Below, in pieces: positions 11,171-23,559 of a stretch of DNA of 64,000 bases. Location of the stretch: positions 56,914,080 to 56,978,079 of the forward strand of contig NC_082694.2 of NCBI RefSeq assembly GCF_949987515.2, written 5' to 3'. Each line of letters starts with the position of its first letter. The stretch's first letter is position 1. Made by a program: the position numbers and the translations under genes. The notes beneath the pieces were generated by a model. The model searched no databases. It had not been told where the DNA came from and worked only from the letters and a program-made list of their open reading frames with translations. The stretch is from Delphinus delphis. Taxonomy: Eukaryota > Chordata > Mammalia > Artiodactyla > Delphinidae.

Positions 11171-14100
11171 GTTTGGAATAAGGGGCTCAGCATTCTTATT
11201 TTGTACTGGGTCCCACAAATTATGTAGCTGGTCTTGCCTTCTTTTTGGTCAGGTTATGGATTTTCAAGGCTCAGCTTAGAAATAATGCTTGATTGCCTGT
11301 CCTCCCCCGTTTCTTGCTCTTGTTCTACTTGCTAGACAGATTTGCAGCTGTCCTATGGAAATCATATTCATTTTAATTCTAAAGGCCTCAGTTGGCAAAA
11401 CTCCAAAGGTAAAATAAATCCGCTTGCTTATGAGGCATATGTCTGTTTTGGCTTCCATATTAAGAAATCTTCACCATGAACTCGGGCACCTCTCAACACA
11501 TGAATACATACTCAGTTGAGGAAGGGGTCTTGCTAAGGTGTAACGGCTGAGTACCTAGGATGGATCAGTGTTTCACTTTATTCACTGGCAGAAACTCTAC
11601 GTTTAGATCAAAGACAGTGTCATGCACTTTCTACATCTTACTTACTCATTTTGATATACACATTTTTTACCTTTTAAAGTTCTATTTGCAGCTCTTTTCT
11701 TTTCTACCCCAACCTACCACCAACTTGTGTTTTACACTGGGTCTGCCCACCATGACTCGGGGAGTGTCCTGTTGGAGGATTCGATGGCTTCAACTTAGTT
11801 TTACTAGGCTTGTTCTGAGGACCAGCATGCACCTTCGGCACCCAGGCACGGACGTGTGATCCACAGATCTTTCTGCATTAGTGAACAGAAGAATGAGGCG
11901 GCTGTGCACTGCTTATATCACTGTGGCCATCACCTATGTAATGAGAGGAAAAAACCGACACTTGCCAAAATATGAAAGACCTGACAAGGGGAAAAATAAA
12001 GTTTTAGTAAACCAACTGGATTGGAAGATATGATTATTCAAAATGGCCAGGTTTGTAGGTTGTAGAAATCCTGATAATTATTCTTGTTAACTTTGCCTTA
12101 ACTAATATGAGTTTACTCACAACACGCATTGTGAGGTGAAGCAGCCTTCTTCACCTCTACTTTATAACATTAGTGATGTAAGCTGTTCCCAGCATCACTG
12201 TTTTCTGAAGGGATACAAGGGGATACCTCTAGCATTATAAATTTACTTCAAATAATGAAGGCGCTTGAAAAGAAGATAACACCCACACTCTTCATCTTTT
12301 ATGGAATATTCCTTGTAGACTCTTCGATGAACTTCTTATTGAGTGACTTAGTATATCTATGGAAACTTACAAAGAGTACGTTTTTAGTTTTAAACTTCAT
12401 AAAAAGGTATTCCAAGCTCGGTATACTTTATGCCAATTACTGTTGGCATTTTATGCTTCCGTATATATATATATTTTAACTGGCTCATGTTCTTAGCATT
12501 TTACTTTCAAAACTTTCTTGCAGGTGCCAATTTGACTTCCATTTATTTCTGCTTTAGTAACACTGGGTTTCTGTTTTAAATAGGACCCACTAGAAAGAGG
12601 GAACTGGAAATTTTAGCAGTTGGCAACCTCTGTGTGAAAAGAATCACGTGCTCTCTGTCTAGCACTTTTGTTCCATGAGAATGTTATTACCTTCCCTTTC
12701 TTGCTTCACTTCCACCTCCCTGTGTCCCAATGAGGCTGGTGAATAAGTTGATAAGGTTTTCACTGTGTTCTCTCTAGGGGAATTGAACGCTCCCAATGCA
12801 TAATGACAAAGTGATGAACTTGATACACCAGTTGTGCCTTTTCTCTATAGGTGTGGAAAGAATTTCTATTGATGTAAGTTTTCACCTTTTGGGGATTCTG
12901 AGCTTCAGTAACCTGAATTCATTTCTTTTGAATGTGACATTTAGAGTCGGTATTGTACCTGTTGCAGCTTCACAAGTAAGAATAATCTGGCTTATTTAAT
13001 TGTTAGCTTTTACTTTGACACATGCACAGAATAAATTTGGCATCATTAAAGTCGCTTTTGAAGTAACAAATGTCAAATGAGATTCCTGGAATCCCCAAAA
13101 GTAGCCATGAAAATAAGCATTTATTAGTTATTTCTCCATGAACTAAATATAGTTTGTTTGGGCCTTGAAGAAATCCGAATACAGGAAAGTAAATAGTTCA
13201 ATAGTAATCAGTGTGTGATCCATAATATTTGAACAACAGGCACCCATTGATCACTTTTGCCAAAGCACCATTGTTATAAGAGAGATATTATGGAAACAAC
13301 TTGTGAGCATTTGACCAGCTACCCACTCTTGTGGGCTGAGAATATATGTAAGTTTAAGAAAATGCTAATAAATTTGAAAGTGAAACGTGACTAAATCATA
13401 GCTCTTGGTTGGACTTGAGACCCCACATAGCACAGGCCCTCTCTCTCTATCCAGATCAGACCTGAAACCCTGTGGTTTGGAGAAGCCATTTAGTTATATG
13501 TTTTAGTACCCAGTACTGGCTATTCTCAGAAGCTTTTTTATTATACCAAATTGCATTTCCCAGAGTTATGCACTAAATAGAAAGACAGATCAGAGCAGCA
13601 GATCAGAGCCTCTTTATGGGACAGTCCTTTCTATAACCAAGGGATTGATTGTGTCTATCCGCAAAGAGTCAATTGAAAAGGTAGAATATCTGCTTTCTAC
13701 TTCTTTTCTACTATGAAAACAAGCTGTGATTCGTATGCTGTGGTTCACATTCTTTAAGTTTCACTTTGAAAATGGAAACTTCTTTTTTTTCTTTTCTCCT
13801 AATGGTACAGTGCAAACGAATATTTTACTTTATACTGATTCTCACTAAAGAATTTCAATATTTTGTCCCAGTGTGGTCATTTAAACTAGAAAACATGTCA
13901 GCAATTTTTGTGAACTTGATCATCATCAACTGCGTGTGCATGACTAAAAAATTTTGCTTTTACATTTGTGCTTGCTTTTCTGAAATAATTTTCTATTTTT
14001 AAAAATCTTTAAATTCCATAATGTCAACACTGTCTAAGATCACATTATTTAAAGAAATTTGAATATATTGCCCGATAGGACCAGATCATTAAAAAGATGA

Positions 14101-15214
14101 CACTGCAGTCTTTTGAAATGTATGTAAATGATATTTCATAATCCTACATAATGTCAAAGTGAGCTGATTTAGTCAAGATGGGACTTACATTAGCTTAGAT
14201 TGAGTCCCATTTTGTAAATAACAGCAATTCATTTTGTCTCTAGGGGAATTTGCTGTCAGGGATTTTGACTTTATCTTTGTTTAGCCAGCAAAGTAAAGGA
14301 GCTTGGCATGCAATCAGATAATTGAAATGCAATGTGAGTAATGTCCCCAAAGAATTGTAGAAGCATGGGAGAAGGAGTTGTTAATATAGTAAGTCATTGC
14401 CCACCCGCAAAAATATTCTCCTGAAATATCCCTAATAGGTGAGGTGAATCAATAAACACAATCAGAGAAACTTGCTTGACACAAAAATGAAATACTTCGA
14501 AATCTCAAGTTGAATATTTAAAAATCATTTATATTTTGCTGTATGCTATACTTCATAGTATGTCCATGTTTGTTTAAATAAAGACATTTTGCTATTGCTA
14601 TCAAGACAAGGCTTGATTCTCTAGGAATTTGCATCATTATTTATCCTATGGTTATACATACTTTTTTGGTTTAACCCTTGTACACAGGAGTGGTTAGCAC
14701 ACCAATTTAAGAAACAGGGGTATAAAAATAAGTCTTGGATCCAGGCATTTAAAACTCAGGCAAGGTCTAGGTACCTGAGGTCACAGTGAGAGAAAATTCT
14801 AAATAAAAAGTATGGACTTTAACAGGAGGTAGCCTCTCACTAGGAATCCGGACTTTTTCTCATCCAGGACCTGGCTCCTGTGAAAGTAGCTGCTGATCTC
14901 CAAGCATGGCTAGCCAATGAGGACACTCAAGCCTGCTGGGGAAGATCATAATAGTTAACCTTGGGACATCAGAGTAAGAGGCAATGCCCAGTCACCTTTA
15001 GTCACCTGAGATAATTGCTCTGTATCAGTTTAGAGAGAGAGACAGAGAGAAGAGAGACTATGATTATAATATGAATGGGCCAGAGAGGGCATTGGCTTTA
15101 CAGCTACAGTCACGTGTATTGTAGAGTACCAAGTACTTTTATCAGGAATCATCTTTTTAATTGCTTTATTATCTAGGTTCAACTGTAGTTTTATCAACAG
15201 TAAAATTTTAAAAT
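11171..15214. other. Unrecognised AT-rich sequence
   Basis: 4 kb without a gene, exon or repeat family that I can name. A small hairpin (atgggact near 14178 with agtcccat near 14203) and a (TA)n run near 12463-12476 are the only structures noted. Confidence 0.5.
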
Positions 15215-15370
15215 TAAATTTTCAAAAGGTTATAATTGACAGAGTAAACATGTAGTAGGTACAAGTTATAATGGGTTCTGAAGTATGTGTATTCCAAGTG
15301 GAAATGCAATTGTTTAACTGAATTTCACACCCAAAATATTTGTCATTACTCTTTTTATCAGCAAAACACC
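15215..15370 (-). repeat. Possible old L1 3'-end fragment
   Basis: The phrase 'aaaggttataattgacagag' followed by 'aaacatgtagtaggtacaag' resembles the minus-strand 3' region of old L1M elements. The rest is too diverged to be sure. Confidence 0.25.
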
Positions 15371-15584
15371 CACTGAGCCTGACTTCATGGAATATAATTC
15401 TTGAGTTAGAAATATAGGCTTGGTCAGAAAGCAGTGAGTGATGGGAAAACATAATCCTTCAGTTCCTCAGTTGACATTTAGGATTTGGTTTGCTTTTAAA
15501 TATACTTGATCGCTAAAACTGAATACTTTTATTTTCCTATTAAAATAAACATAGTTAGTACTTTAGAATTAAAAGGAATTTAGA

Positions 15585-15730
15585 GATAAGTTAATCTTAC
15601 ATTTAATGGATGAGGAAACTAAGGCCAATGGACTTTATGTGACTTGTTTAAGGTGACACAGCTATTTGACAGTAGAACTTGGACTTGAAACAAGTATTCT
15701 GATTCCTCATTCCATATCACGGTACCATAC
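15585..15730 (+). repeat. MIR SINE fragment
   Basis: Contains the MIR phrases 'gatgaggaaactaaggccaa', 'aaggtgacacagctatttga' and 'cagtagaacttggacttgaa'. It is an ancient partial copy without A/B box or tail. Confidence 0.7.
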
Positions 15731-17062
15731 ATTTATCCTGGATGAGGAACCACTTAATTTATAGAGTGAAAGAGAAAAATGTGTAATGACAGATCCAGGC
15801 AACCTTCTGAATACTTCAGCTAGCTTTGCTTCTATTTCTCTGAATTATCAAGATCATTGTCAGACAAACTTCAAACAAGATTTTCAAACCATTCTACCCT
15901 GCCATCTTGATAATGACAGAACCATTGAAGAAAATATTTTGCAAATGAATGTAGTTTTTTTAAATGCCAGTCTTTCTTCTTTTAGATAGTTGGAACAATA
16001 GCATTGATTTCTCAAGAAAGTGCTACGTTTTTCTGGGTGGTGACTATTCAAATTACTGATTAAAGAATTTTAACTCATATCACCTAGTGATACCCTAGTG
16101 TGTTATAATGCAGATTTTCTCTGTAGTCCTTGCAGACTGTCGTAAGATTTTGCGAAACTGCAGAGAAACTCTTTTCCCCATTGTCTCCTGGGGAAGTTTA
16201 TCACCACTTACAAGCCAGTGCACAGTAACACACTTGGATTATGGCTATTCCAACCGTATGGCGGCGTTGTCCCAATTGAGTTCCTGAAAGTTAGTCATGG
16301 GGATTTGTAAGCTACTTTCAGTATTCTAGAAAGCCTATTGGGAATTGAAGATGTGTAAACTTGCACAAACTGACTGAAATGCCAAGCAGGTTCTATGCTT
16401 TTGTATGGATTACATTAATTCGGGGTGATGATTCATGCTCATCGGTGGTTCTGATTGGCAGCCACAAAGGCTTTTGATGAATAAAGATAGGGAAAGGAAT
16501 AAATTAATATGTAATGAATGTAAGTTTTTAGTAGACAGTGATCTCCAAAATATAGGTGATAAAGACATCATAGATGAGAATCATAGGAATAGTAAATCTG
16601 TCTATCAAAAAGGTATGTAAGACCGTGTTTTATCCCATACACAAAATAATAGATCTCTGCTTTTCTACTTCCATTTTGCCTCTATGGAATCCTTAAGGTA
16701 TTTTTATTTCAAAGATGAATGTACTCTTAATTGAGTTCAATAGTATATTTAAAATGATTTAAAGTAGTTGACATTGTAGTAAGTAAAAGTTACTATGAAG
16801 GCATTTATAGCCTCTGTTTCAAATTCCAGAAAACCATATTCTCCCAGGTAATAGATGATCAGAGGAACAAAAATGGACATTCTTCCTGCCCTGAATTCAT
16901 TTCCTTTAAAAGGTAGCTGCTTTAACGTACTCATTTCGATGCTGTCACTGATACAAATTCCTTGTTTTCAGAATTTTAAGGGAGTGGTTCCTTGATTCCT
17001 GATCCTTGCCCACTTATTCTAACACCCACACTCCTCCAGGTTTAAAAACTTGCTTAACTAAA
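15731..17062. other. Unrecognised non-coding sequence
   Basis: No gene or repeat family recognised. Open frames of up to 67 codons (for example 15786-15989) show no known protein motif. Confidence 0.5.
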
Positions 17063-17292
17063 AGAGATGCTTCTAGGGCTTCCCCGGTGGCGCAGTGGTT
17101 GAGAGTCCGCCTGCCGATGCAGGGGCACGGGTTCGTGACCCGGTCTGGGAAGATCCTACATGCTGCGGAGCGGCTGGGCCCATGAGCCATGGCCACTGAG
17201 CCTGTGCGTCTGGAGCCTGTGCTCCACAACGGGAGAGGCCACAACAGTGAGAGACCCGTGTAAAAAAAAAAAAAAAGAGAGAGATGCTTCTA
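17063..17292 (+). mobile_element. CHR SINE with 13-bp target-site duplication
   Basis: A full-length short-form CHR SINE. The tRNA-like head has an A-box-like 'tggcgcagtggttgagagtc' and a B-box-like 'gggttcgtgacccgg'. The body runs through 'gcggagcggctgggcccatg' to 'acaacagtgagagacccgtg', then an A15 tail. The element itself is about 17076-17279. The target duplication agagatgcttcta is identical at 17063-17075 and 17280-17292. The perfect duplication and clean poly(A) tail indicate a fairly recent insertion. Confidence 0.95.
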
Positions 17293-17659
17293 TAAGACTC
17301 CTTAGTACTGACTCTTACTCCCATTCTGTGTTTAAATTCCTGGATGTCTGCTTTAGTTTTCTGTGCTACCTTCTTTGCATGTCAAGATACTTCCGTGTGC
17401 ATATATTCCAAATTTGAGCAGATGTTCATCTGTCGTTATCTTTTAATATTCTACATTAGAATGTTAATATTACATCTCAAATGTTAATATTTTCATTATA
17501 AATGTATTCATCTGTTCTCATAAATCATTTGATTGATTGGTGGTATTAGCTGCTAAACAGTAGCACATTTAATATTTTTATTTGTAATTTTCCATCATAT
17601 GCTGATGGCAGAGGTTCAGTGTTGTGGTTCCCCTATTGCTCTCTTTATGCTGCCTCCTG
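17293..17659. other. Unrecognised AT-rich sequence
   Basis: No gene or repeat family recognised. 'atgttaatatt' occurs twice near 17461-17490, too short to call a repeat family. Confidence 0.45.
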
Positions 17660-18114
17660 GGTATCACCCTTGGCTTCTCCCTTTCTCTCACCCACCCATC
17701 TCCAGTACCTCACTAAGTCCTGTGGATCTTCTCTTATAAATGTCCCTCAAATATGTTCTCTTCTCTCCATCCCACCATCTCCATGTTAGCATCTCATATT
17801 TGGAGTACTGAAATCGTTTCCTTCCAACTTCATCTTGTGCTTCTCCTCTTTTCTCTCTTTGATCTAGTCTCCATACTGTAGTTATTAGAAGATTTCCTTT
17901 GCAGACCACCTTCCGGTGACTTTTCATTGCCTTTCCTATAATGCTCAACCTCTTTTCGTGGCTGACTTCGTCTCCTGCCTCATCTGTTCTTTTACCTCGC
18001 GCTTTCTGCTCTAGCTTTATAACATTTCTGCTAGTTCCTCACACATGTGTGAATCCATCTTCCCGCTCTTTACCAGGCAAATTCCTACTCGTATTTCTGG
18101 GTTCATCTTCATCT
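17660..18114 (+). repeat. L2 LINE internal 3'-region fragment
   Basis: C/T-rich sequence with the L2 phrase order: 'ctccatactgtagttattag', 'tgacttttcattgcctttcc', 'aatgctcaacctcttttcgtgg', 'ctcctgcctcatctgttctt'. It is ancient and non-coding, and stops where the L1 5'UTR piece begins. Confidence 0.5.
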
Positions 18115-19225
18115 TCTGGTAGGTGGGGCTGGATTCGTATGTGGCTGGCTCCTTAGCTTGCAGGGGTCTTGGGACTGTTGCCAAGTGGCTGGTGGGTGGG
18201 TAAGCCCCCCTCTGCTAATAGACTAGAGGGAGGATTCCAAAATTTTGTTTACCAGCACCATTGTCCTGTGGTAAAACAAGCTCCCCCAAATGGCTGCCAC
18301 CAGTGTCTGTGTCCCCAGGGGGAGTCCTAGTCACCTCTTGTCTCTCCTGGAGGCTCTGTGAGATCAGCAAGTGGGTCTGACCCAGGCTTTTTTTTTTTTT
18401 TTTTTTTTAATTTTTTGGGTGAGTTGGGTCTTCGTTGCTGCGTGCGGGCTTTGTCTAGTTGTGTCGAGTGGGGGCTACTCTTCGTTGCGGTGCTCAGGCT
18501 TCTCATTGTGGTGGCTTCTCTTGTTGAGCACGGGCTCTAGGCGTGTGGGATTCAGTAGTTGCAGCACGTGGGCCCTAGAGCACGTAGGCTTTAGTAGTTG
18601 TGGTGCGTTGGCTCAGTAGTTGTGGTTCGCGGGCTCTAGTGCACAGGATCAGTATTTATGGGGCACGGGCTTAGTTGCTCTGCGGCATGTGGGATCTTCC
18701 CGGACCAGGGCTCTAACCCGTGTCCCCGGCATTGGCAGGAGGATTCTTAACCACTGCACCACCAGGGAAGTTCCGAGGCTTTTTTCAAATTACTGCCTCT
18801 GCACTGGGTCTTGGAGCATGTGAGATTTTGCATGTGCCCTTTAAGAGCGAAGTCTGTTTCTTACATCCCTCTGCCTCTCCCAGATGTTCTGGGGGCTCTG
18901 GCAGCTCCCCTAGGCTGGGGAGCTAGATGTATGGCTTGGACCCCTCACTCCTTGGGGAGAACCTCTGCCATTGTGAGTATGTTCCCATTTGTGGGTCACC
19001 TACTGGAGGTGTGTGTCTTGACTGTACTGCGTCTGTGCCCCTTCTGCCCATCTTTTTGGGCTTATTTCTCTATATCTTTGGTGTGGGAAATCTTTTCTGC
19101 TGTTCTTCAGGTATTTCTCATATTTCTCATAGATAGCTGCTCTGTAAATAGTTGTAGTTTGGTTTGCCCGTAGTGGGAGGTGAGCTCGGGGTCTTCCTAC
19201 CCTACCATCTTGGCCAACATCCTAA
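18115..19225 (-). mobile_element. L1 5'UTR fragment, minus strand, interrupted by a CHR SINE
   Basis: On the minus strand the right edge reads like an L1 5' end: 'ggccaagatggtagggtagg', 'aagaccccgagctcacctcc', then 'actacaactatttacagagc'. The rest continues as a C/A-rich L1 5'UTR to about 18115. After removing the inserted SINE about 720 bp remain. ORF1, ORF2 and the 3' end are absent, the reverse of the usual 5' truncation. It would have carried the L1 internal promoter; whether any activity remains cannot be judged. Confidence 0.7.
18384..18785 (-). mobile_element. Long-form CHR SINE inserted in the L1 5'UTR
   Basis: On the minus strand it begins at about 18774 with the CHR head (plus strand 'ccactgcaccaccagggaag'). 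It continues through the tRNA-related part to the longer 3' body (plus strand 'tagttgtggtgcgttggctc', 'ttgttgagcacgggctctag') and ends in a T22 run at 18388-18409, the poly(A) on the minus strand. Length about 385 bp, longer than the short-form copies at 17076 and 61916. 'aggcttttttt' flanks both sides (18384 and 18776), consistent with a target duplication. Confidence 0.9.
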
Positions 19226-19624
19226 GTCATATTCTTTTTAATTTATTTGGATATTAATTTTGTTGGAGGGAAAGGACGGGATCTTTAAACTCTAAACTAC
19301 ATCAAGAGTTCTTCCTCTTTAGCTCCACACTGAACAGGGAATCTCAAATCAATTTAATAACAAGAGAAAAGCAATATTTTTAATTGAAAAATCTAGAAAA
19401 GTTATAACTCTAATTTTGAATTCCTGAGACAATATGTAAGAGAGAATGGAACTTTTGCAAATACTACCCACGCAGTAGTACATCAGCGGAGAAAATGCTG
19501 ATGCAATAAAATGGGTAATTTTAATGCAGAAAAGTATTTGTTTCCCAGAGTTTCTGGGTTTCAATTGATTGAATATACACAGAAGAATGCAAGTTTTTCT
19601 TATTTTTCTTTGAATCAGAATTCA
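19226..19624. other. Unrecognised AT-rich sequence
   Basis: No gene or repeat family recognised. Confidence 0.45.
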
Positions 19625-21130
19625 TAGCAGGTCATTCATTCATTCATTGACTATGTATTGAATACCTATTGTGTGCTTGGCAATGTAGATAAGTGGACTC
19701 AATAATTAAAAGAAACTCGAGTTGCTTATAGTTTTATAGGACAGATAAATAAATGAGCAGGCAAATAAAATTCTGTCTTCTAAGTGCTATAATACGGGTA
19801 TACAGAGGTGGTGTTGGAACTCACAGGGGAAATATCAGTCTTGAAGAGTTTAGGGATGGTGTGTGAGTGATGGAGACACTGAATATTTAAAGCCAGGGAT
19901 GACACGTTCTGATTTTCATTTTAGAAAGTTGACACTGAACGCCAACTGGAGAACAGACTGAAAAGCAGTGAGGCTAGAGGAAGGGAAACCAGTCAGGTGG
20001 CTGTTGTCTTGTTAATAATAGCTCACACTTAATGAGCGCTCACCATGTGCCAGACGCTCTCCCAAAGCACTTTACGTATGTTAATTTATTCAATCCTCAC
20101 AGCAGTATTATGAGGTGAGTTGCGGTTTTCTTTTTCTCATCTTTGCTTTGTAATAGAATAGAGAGATTAATAGTTTCCCAAGGTAGTACAGTTGGTAAGA
20201 GGCAGAGCTGGGATTTGAATGCAGTCAATCTGGCTCCAGAATCCATGCTTTCAAACTTTATGATATGCATCTGCCTCACGAAGTTATCCAGAAGAGAGAT
20301 TAATGATGTGAAAGAAGTGGCATTGGGGCTGGTAATGAGAGGATTCTTGGAAAGATACTAAGGAGCTAAAATCAACAGGGCATGGTGCTTGATTAGATTA
20401 GGAGGCTAATGGAAAGGAAAATGTCATGAGACTTAAGTTTTTGGCTTGGGCAGTTGGGTGAGTGGAAATTCCATTCATTGCAGTTGGGATCCCAAGAAGT
20501 GGCTGGTTTTGTTGGAAAAAAAATAATGAATTCTGTGTGTGCTGAGTTTGAGGTCTCTGTGGAATAGTCTAGTGGAAACATTAGAGTGTTGGAAATATGT
20601 GGAGATTGAGATGTGGGCTGGAGATATATATTTGAGAATTCTTGGCGTATTTATACATATGTATGTATATATATACATACATACAAGCATATATACTATA
20701 GATATGTGTATATATATGGTTTAAAATGGGTAAGGTCATACTAGGAAAAGTTTTAGAGTAAAACGAGAGCTAGAGAGAGAACCGTGGACAACTCTGACAT
20801 TCAAAGGGAAGGGTAGAGGAGAAGATTCCACAAGGATACTGAGATGGATGGAACAGAGAAGTAGGAGGAACATGAAGAGAGCCACAGATACAAAAGAAGA
20901 GTTTTAAGAAGGAAGAAATGGTCAAAAGCGTCAAGAGAAGCTAACCTGAAGTCAGAAAATTCTCCACTTATTTAGCAATGAAGGCGTTGGTAATTTTGGT
21001 GAGAATAGTTTTAGCAGAGTAATGATTGCAAAAGCTCCAAACTGCACTAGATTAAAAAGTAAATGGCAACTGAGAATGTATAGACAACGAATGTACATAC
21101 ATCTTCAAGAGTAGTTTTGTAAATTTTTAG
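19625..21130 (-). repeat. L2-like LINE 3' region, minus strand, interrupted by MIR
   Basis: Starts like a reversed L2 3' end ('cattcattcattcattgac', 'tgaatacctattgtgtgctt'). The G/A-rich internal part follows ('acgttctgattttcatttta', 'aaccagtcaggtggctgttg'). It resumes after the MIR at about 20300 with 'gagattgagatgtgggctgg', 'agatatatatttgagaattc' and 'gagagaaccgtggac'. A TATG/TACA-rich run at 20650-20720 lies inside it. Family naming of the part right of 20300 is less certain. Confidence 0.5.
20015..20285 (+). repeat. MIR SINE, near full length
   Basis: A well-preserved MIR: 'tagctcacacttaatgagcg', 'caccatgtgccagacgctct', 'tttacgtatgttaatttatt', then 'agaggcagagctgggatttg' and 'ccagaatccatgctttcaaa'. 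It sits within an L2-like stretch. Confidence 0.85.
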
Positions 21131-22020
21131 ATGTTAACCTTTATTCGAGTTGCTAAGTCATGTCTTATGAAAATAATTTGCAACCCTAGAGAACCAGACA
21201 GGATTATTTACCTACTGGGAATGAGCAGGTATCCTCCATTCAGTGAGAATTTGGGGTACCAATACTTCTTTCCCATCAGCATATCACTGGTACATGAAAT
21301 TACCAGTGACATTAATATTAATCTATTATTAATATTGCATGGCCTTGAGCTCATGATCCTGGGAAGAGATAAAAAACTAAGCTTCAAGAGATAAAAAATT
21401 AAGCTTCAAGTAGTTATAACCCTTACATGAAAACACATTTATTACATCTTTTCCTGGAAGTGGTAAGCAGAGAGCAATTTCATACAGGTAACCTAAGATG
21501 AAAGTCAGTGAGGGAGGAGGCATAGAATTGGGGGGAAGCAGCTGGAATTTAGTGCGTGGAGGGAGTATGTGAGCAGAATAGTAGCCCTAGGTGTGTATGC
21601 ACGTATTTGGGTGTAGAGGAAGATGGGTAGCAGGTGATAGTCCAGAAGATAAATTGCAATTTCTTCAGCTTCAGCTTTGCATAGAGCTCACCCTATCTGC
21701 AAGCCTGTACTGCCCTGGCTGTGTGTAAATGACCACAGCTAATTAGTGCAACTTGTTAGTAGCAGTACACTTCATTAAGCATTTCTGAATACTCCTCAAG
21801 CTTCTCTTTGTGTCCTTAAGGGAGCAGTTGTTAAAAGGCATGTGGCTTGGTAAGAGTGGCTTCCTTACTTAGATGCAGTTTGAATGATGATGAAGCAGCA
21901 GGAATACTGGCTATTTTGAGGGACAGGAATATAACAAATGACGAGATAGTTATAGAAATATCTTTCATCCTCTTTATGAGTTTAGACAGTATTGACATTC
22001 AGAATGAATGCTTATCAACT
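21131..22020. other. Unrecognised sequence with a small tandem duplication
   Basis: No gene recognised. At 21365-21408 a 22-bp unit (agagataaaaaactaagctt + ca) occurs twice in tandem with one C/T difference. Confidence 0.55.
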
Positions 22021-22040
22021 CTGTGTGTGTGTGTGTGTGT

Positions 22041-22076
<36 letters not shown>
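22021..22076. repeat. (GT)n microsatellite
   Basis: About 27 GT units interrupted once by a C near 22045. Length variation between individuals is likely. Confidence 0.97.
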
Positions 22077-22752
22077 TTTTAAAGGTGTACTGTCCCTAGA
22101 TCCTGGGTGTTTGTTAACAGACATTGCTGATGGCCAGTTGAAACACCTCCAGAAGCACTTTTTAAAGGGTAGAGTTTTATTGTCTTCACTCTTATATATC
22201 TTGAACTTGGTAAGTTCTCAGACAAATAGAGTTTGACTACTGCAAAGCTTTAGGAGACCCATTTTAACCAGTGGTCTAGAACTTCTAGTTAGAACATTAT
22301 TTGTTAATATGGACATGCTCAAAACATTGTTCTGTGACATGACTTTGTTTAAAAGATAATAAAATTTAAAAATTGGTAAGAAATGATCAAACTAACAGTA
22401 CAGTATGAAAATATATAACCGATATTTACATATCCCCCTCTCTATTTGAAGAAATATTTAACCATATCATATTTGCTTCAGATCTCTGCCCTCTGTCTTC
22501 CTCTGTCCTCTCCCTCCTCCCTTGCCCCTTCTCCTCCTCCTCTTTCTTTCCCCACCCGCATCTCAAAGAATACAAATTACAAATACAGCTAAAGCACCAT
22601 CCCTCTTCCTTCTTTGTCTCTCTTCTTCCCCAGAAGTTGGTGTGTATCCCAACATCATGTTGTGGAGTGAAAAGCAAGTTGCAAAAGGATACGTATAGTT
22701 CATTCATATCTGTGTAAATTTTAAAAACACAGAACAATATTATGCATTGTTT
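22077..22752. other. Mostly unrecognised, possible old L1 tail
   Basis: Includes a C/T-rich tract (about 22490-22555). Around 22640-22740 it resembles an old L1M 3' end: 'catgttgtggagtgaaaagc', then 'gttgcaaaaggatacg'. No gene recognised. Confidence 0.35.
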
Positions 22753-22970
22753 GATTAAAGGAATTTTTTTTTCTTTGCGGTACGTGGGCCTCTCCTGTTG
22801 CGGAGCACAGGCTGCGGACGCGCAGGCTCAGCAGCCATGGCTCACGGGCCCAGCCGCTCCGCGGCATGTGGGATCTTCCCGGACCGGGGCACAAACCCGT
22901 GTCCCCTGCCTGCATCGGCAGGCAGACTCTCAACCACTGCGCCACCAGGGAAGCCCCGATTAAAGACATT
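22753..22970 (-). mobile_element. CHR SINE, minus strand
   Basis: Short-form CHR SINE. On the plus strand a T-run at 22765-22772 is the reversed tail, followed by 'gcggagcacaggctgcggac', 'gccgctccgcggcatgtggg' and the head end 'ccactgcgccaccagggaag'. It carries an extra 'gcctgcat' duplication in the head compared with the copy at 61916. The duplication gattaaaggaatt (22753-22765) versus gattaaagacatt (22958-22970) has two mismatches. Confidence 0.95.
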
Positions 22971-23559
22971 TTAGTAAGACTCTTTCCCCATAATAAATAG
23001 AAAAGAACCAGTTCATGAGGATTTATATGTCAAAAGCAATAAACAACTTGCAACAAGTCAGGATATACTGAACTGACATATCCACTCAAGGACATTTTAG
23101 TATTCTAAATTATTAGTCAATAGTAATCTGTCTTGATACATTTAAGTAATAAGGATACTTTTAGTTCTAGAGCTATAACCGCTCCCATTTTATCAGTTAC
23201 ATATCTCTTTCAGTATATAAACCTAGAGCCTTATAGATGTGAAATATACTGCATAATAAAATGTTTTCCTTGGTTGGATTTAGCTAGTAAAATAAAGTAA
23301 TTAAATGCCATGGCTTAGAGTTCCAACTGATTTACTTCAGTAGAAATGGCCTCATAAAATTCTCACCCAGTTGTGCAAGCAAAGTCTACATTTTGTTGCA
23401 TTTTAAATGATTTATAGGGACGTTAGGGGTCTGGGAAAATAGAAACAGCAGAACTATATAATATAGCAAGGTTAGCTCTGTAAATAATTGGTCAAGGTAT
23501 ATGTACTTAATAAACTTAAAGATAATATTAACTATCTAGCGAGTCTTAATTTTCTCTAT
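22971..23559. other. Unrecognised AT-rich sequence
   Basis: No gene or repeat family recognised. Confidence 0.45.

Noticed and set aside
17076..17279. tRNA-like A and B boxes that could suggest a tRNA gene
   Set aside because: They belong to the head of a CHR SINE with a poly(A) tail and target duplication.
21847..22236. 129-codon frame through the (GT)n tract
   Set aside because: The C/V repeat in the translation is the microsatellite; not a protein.
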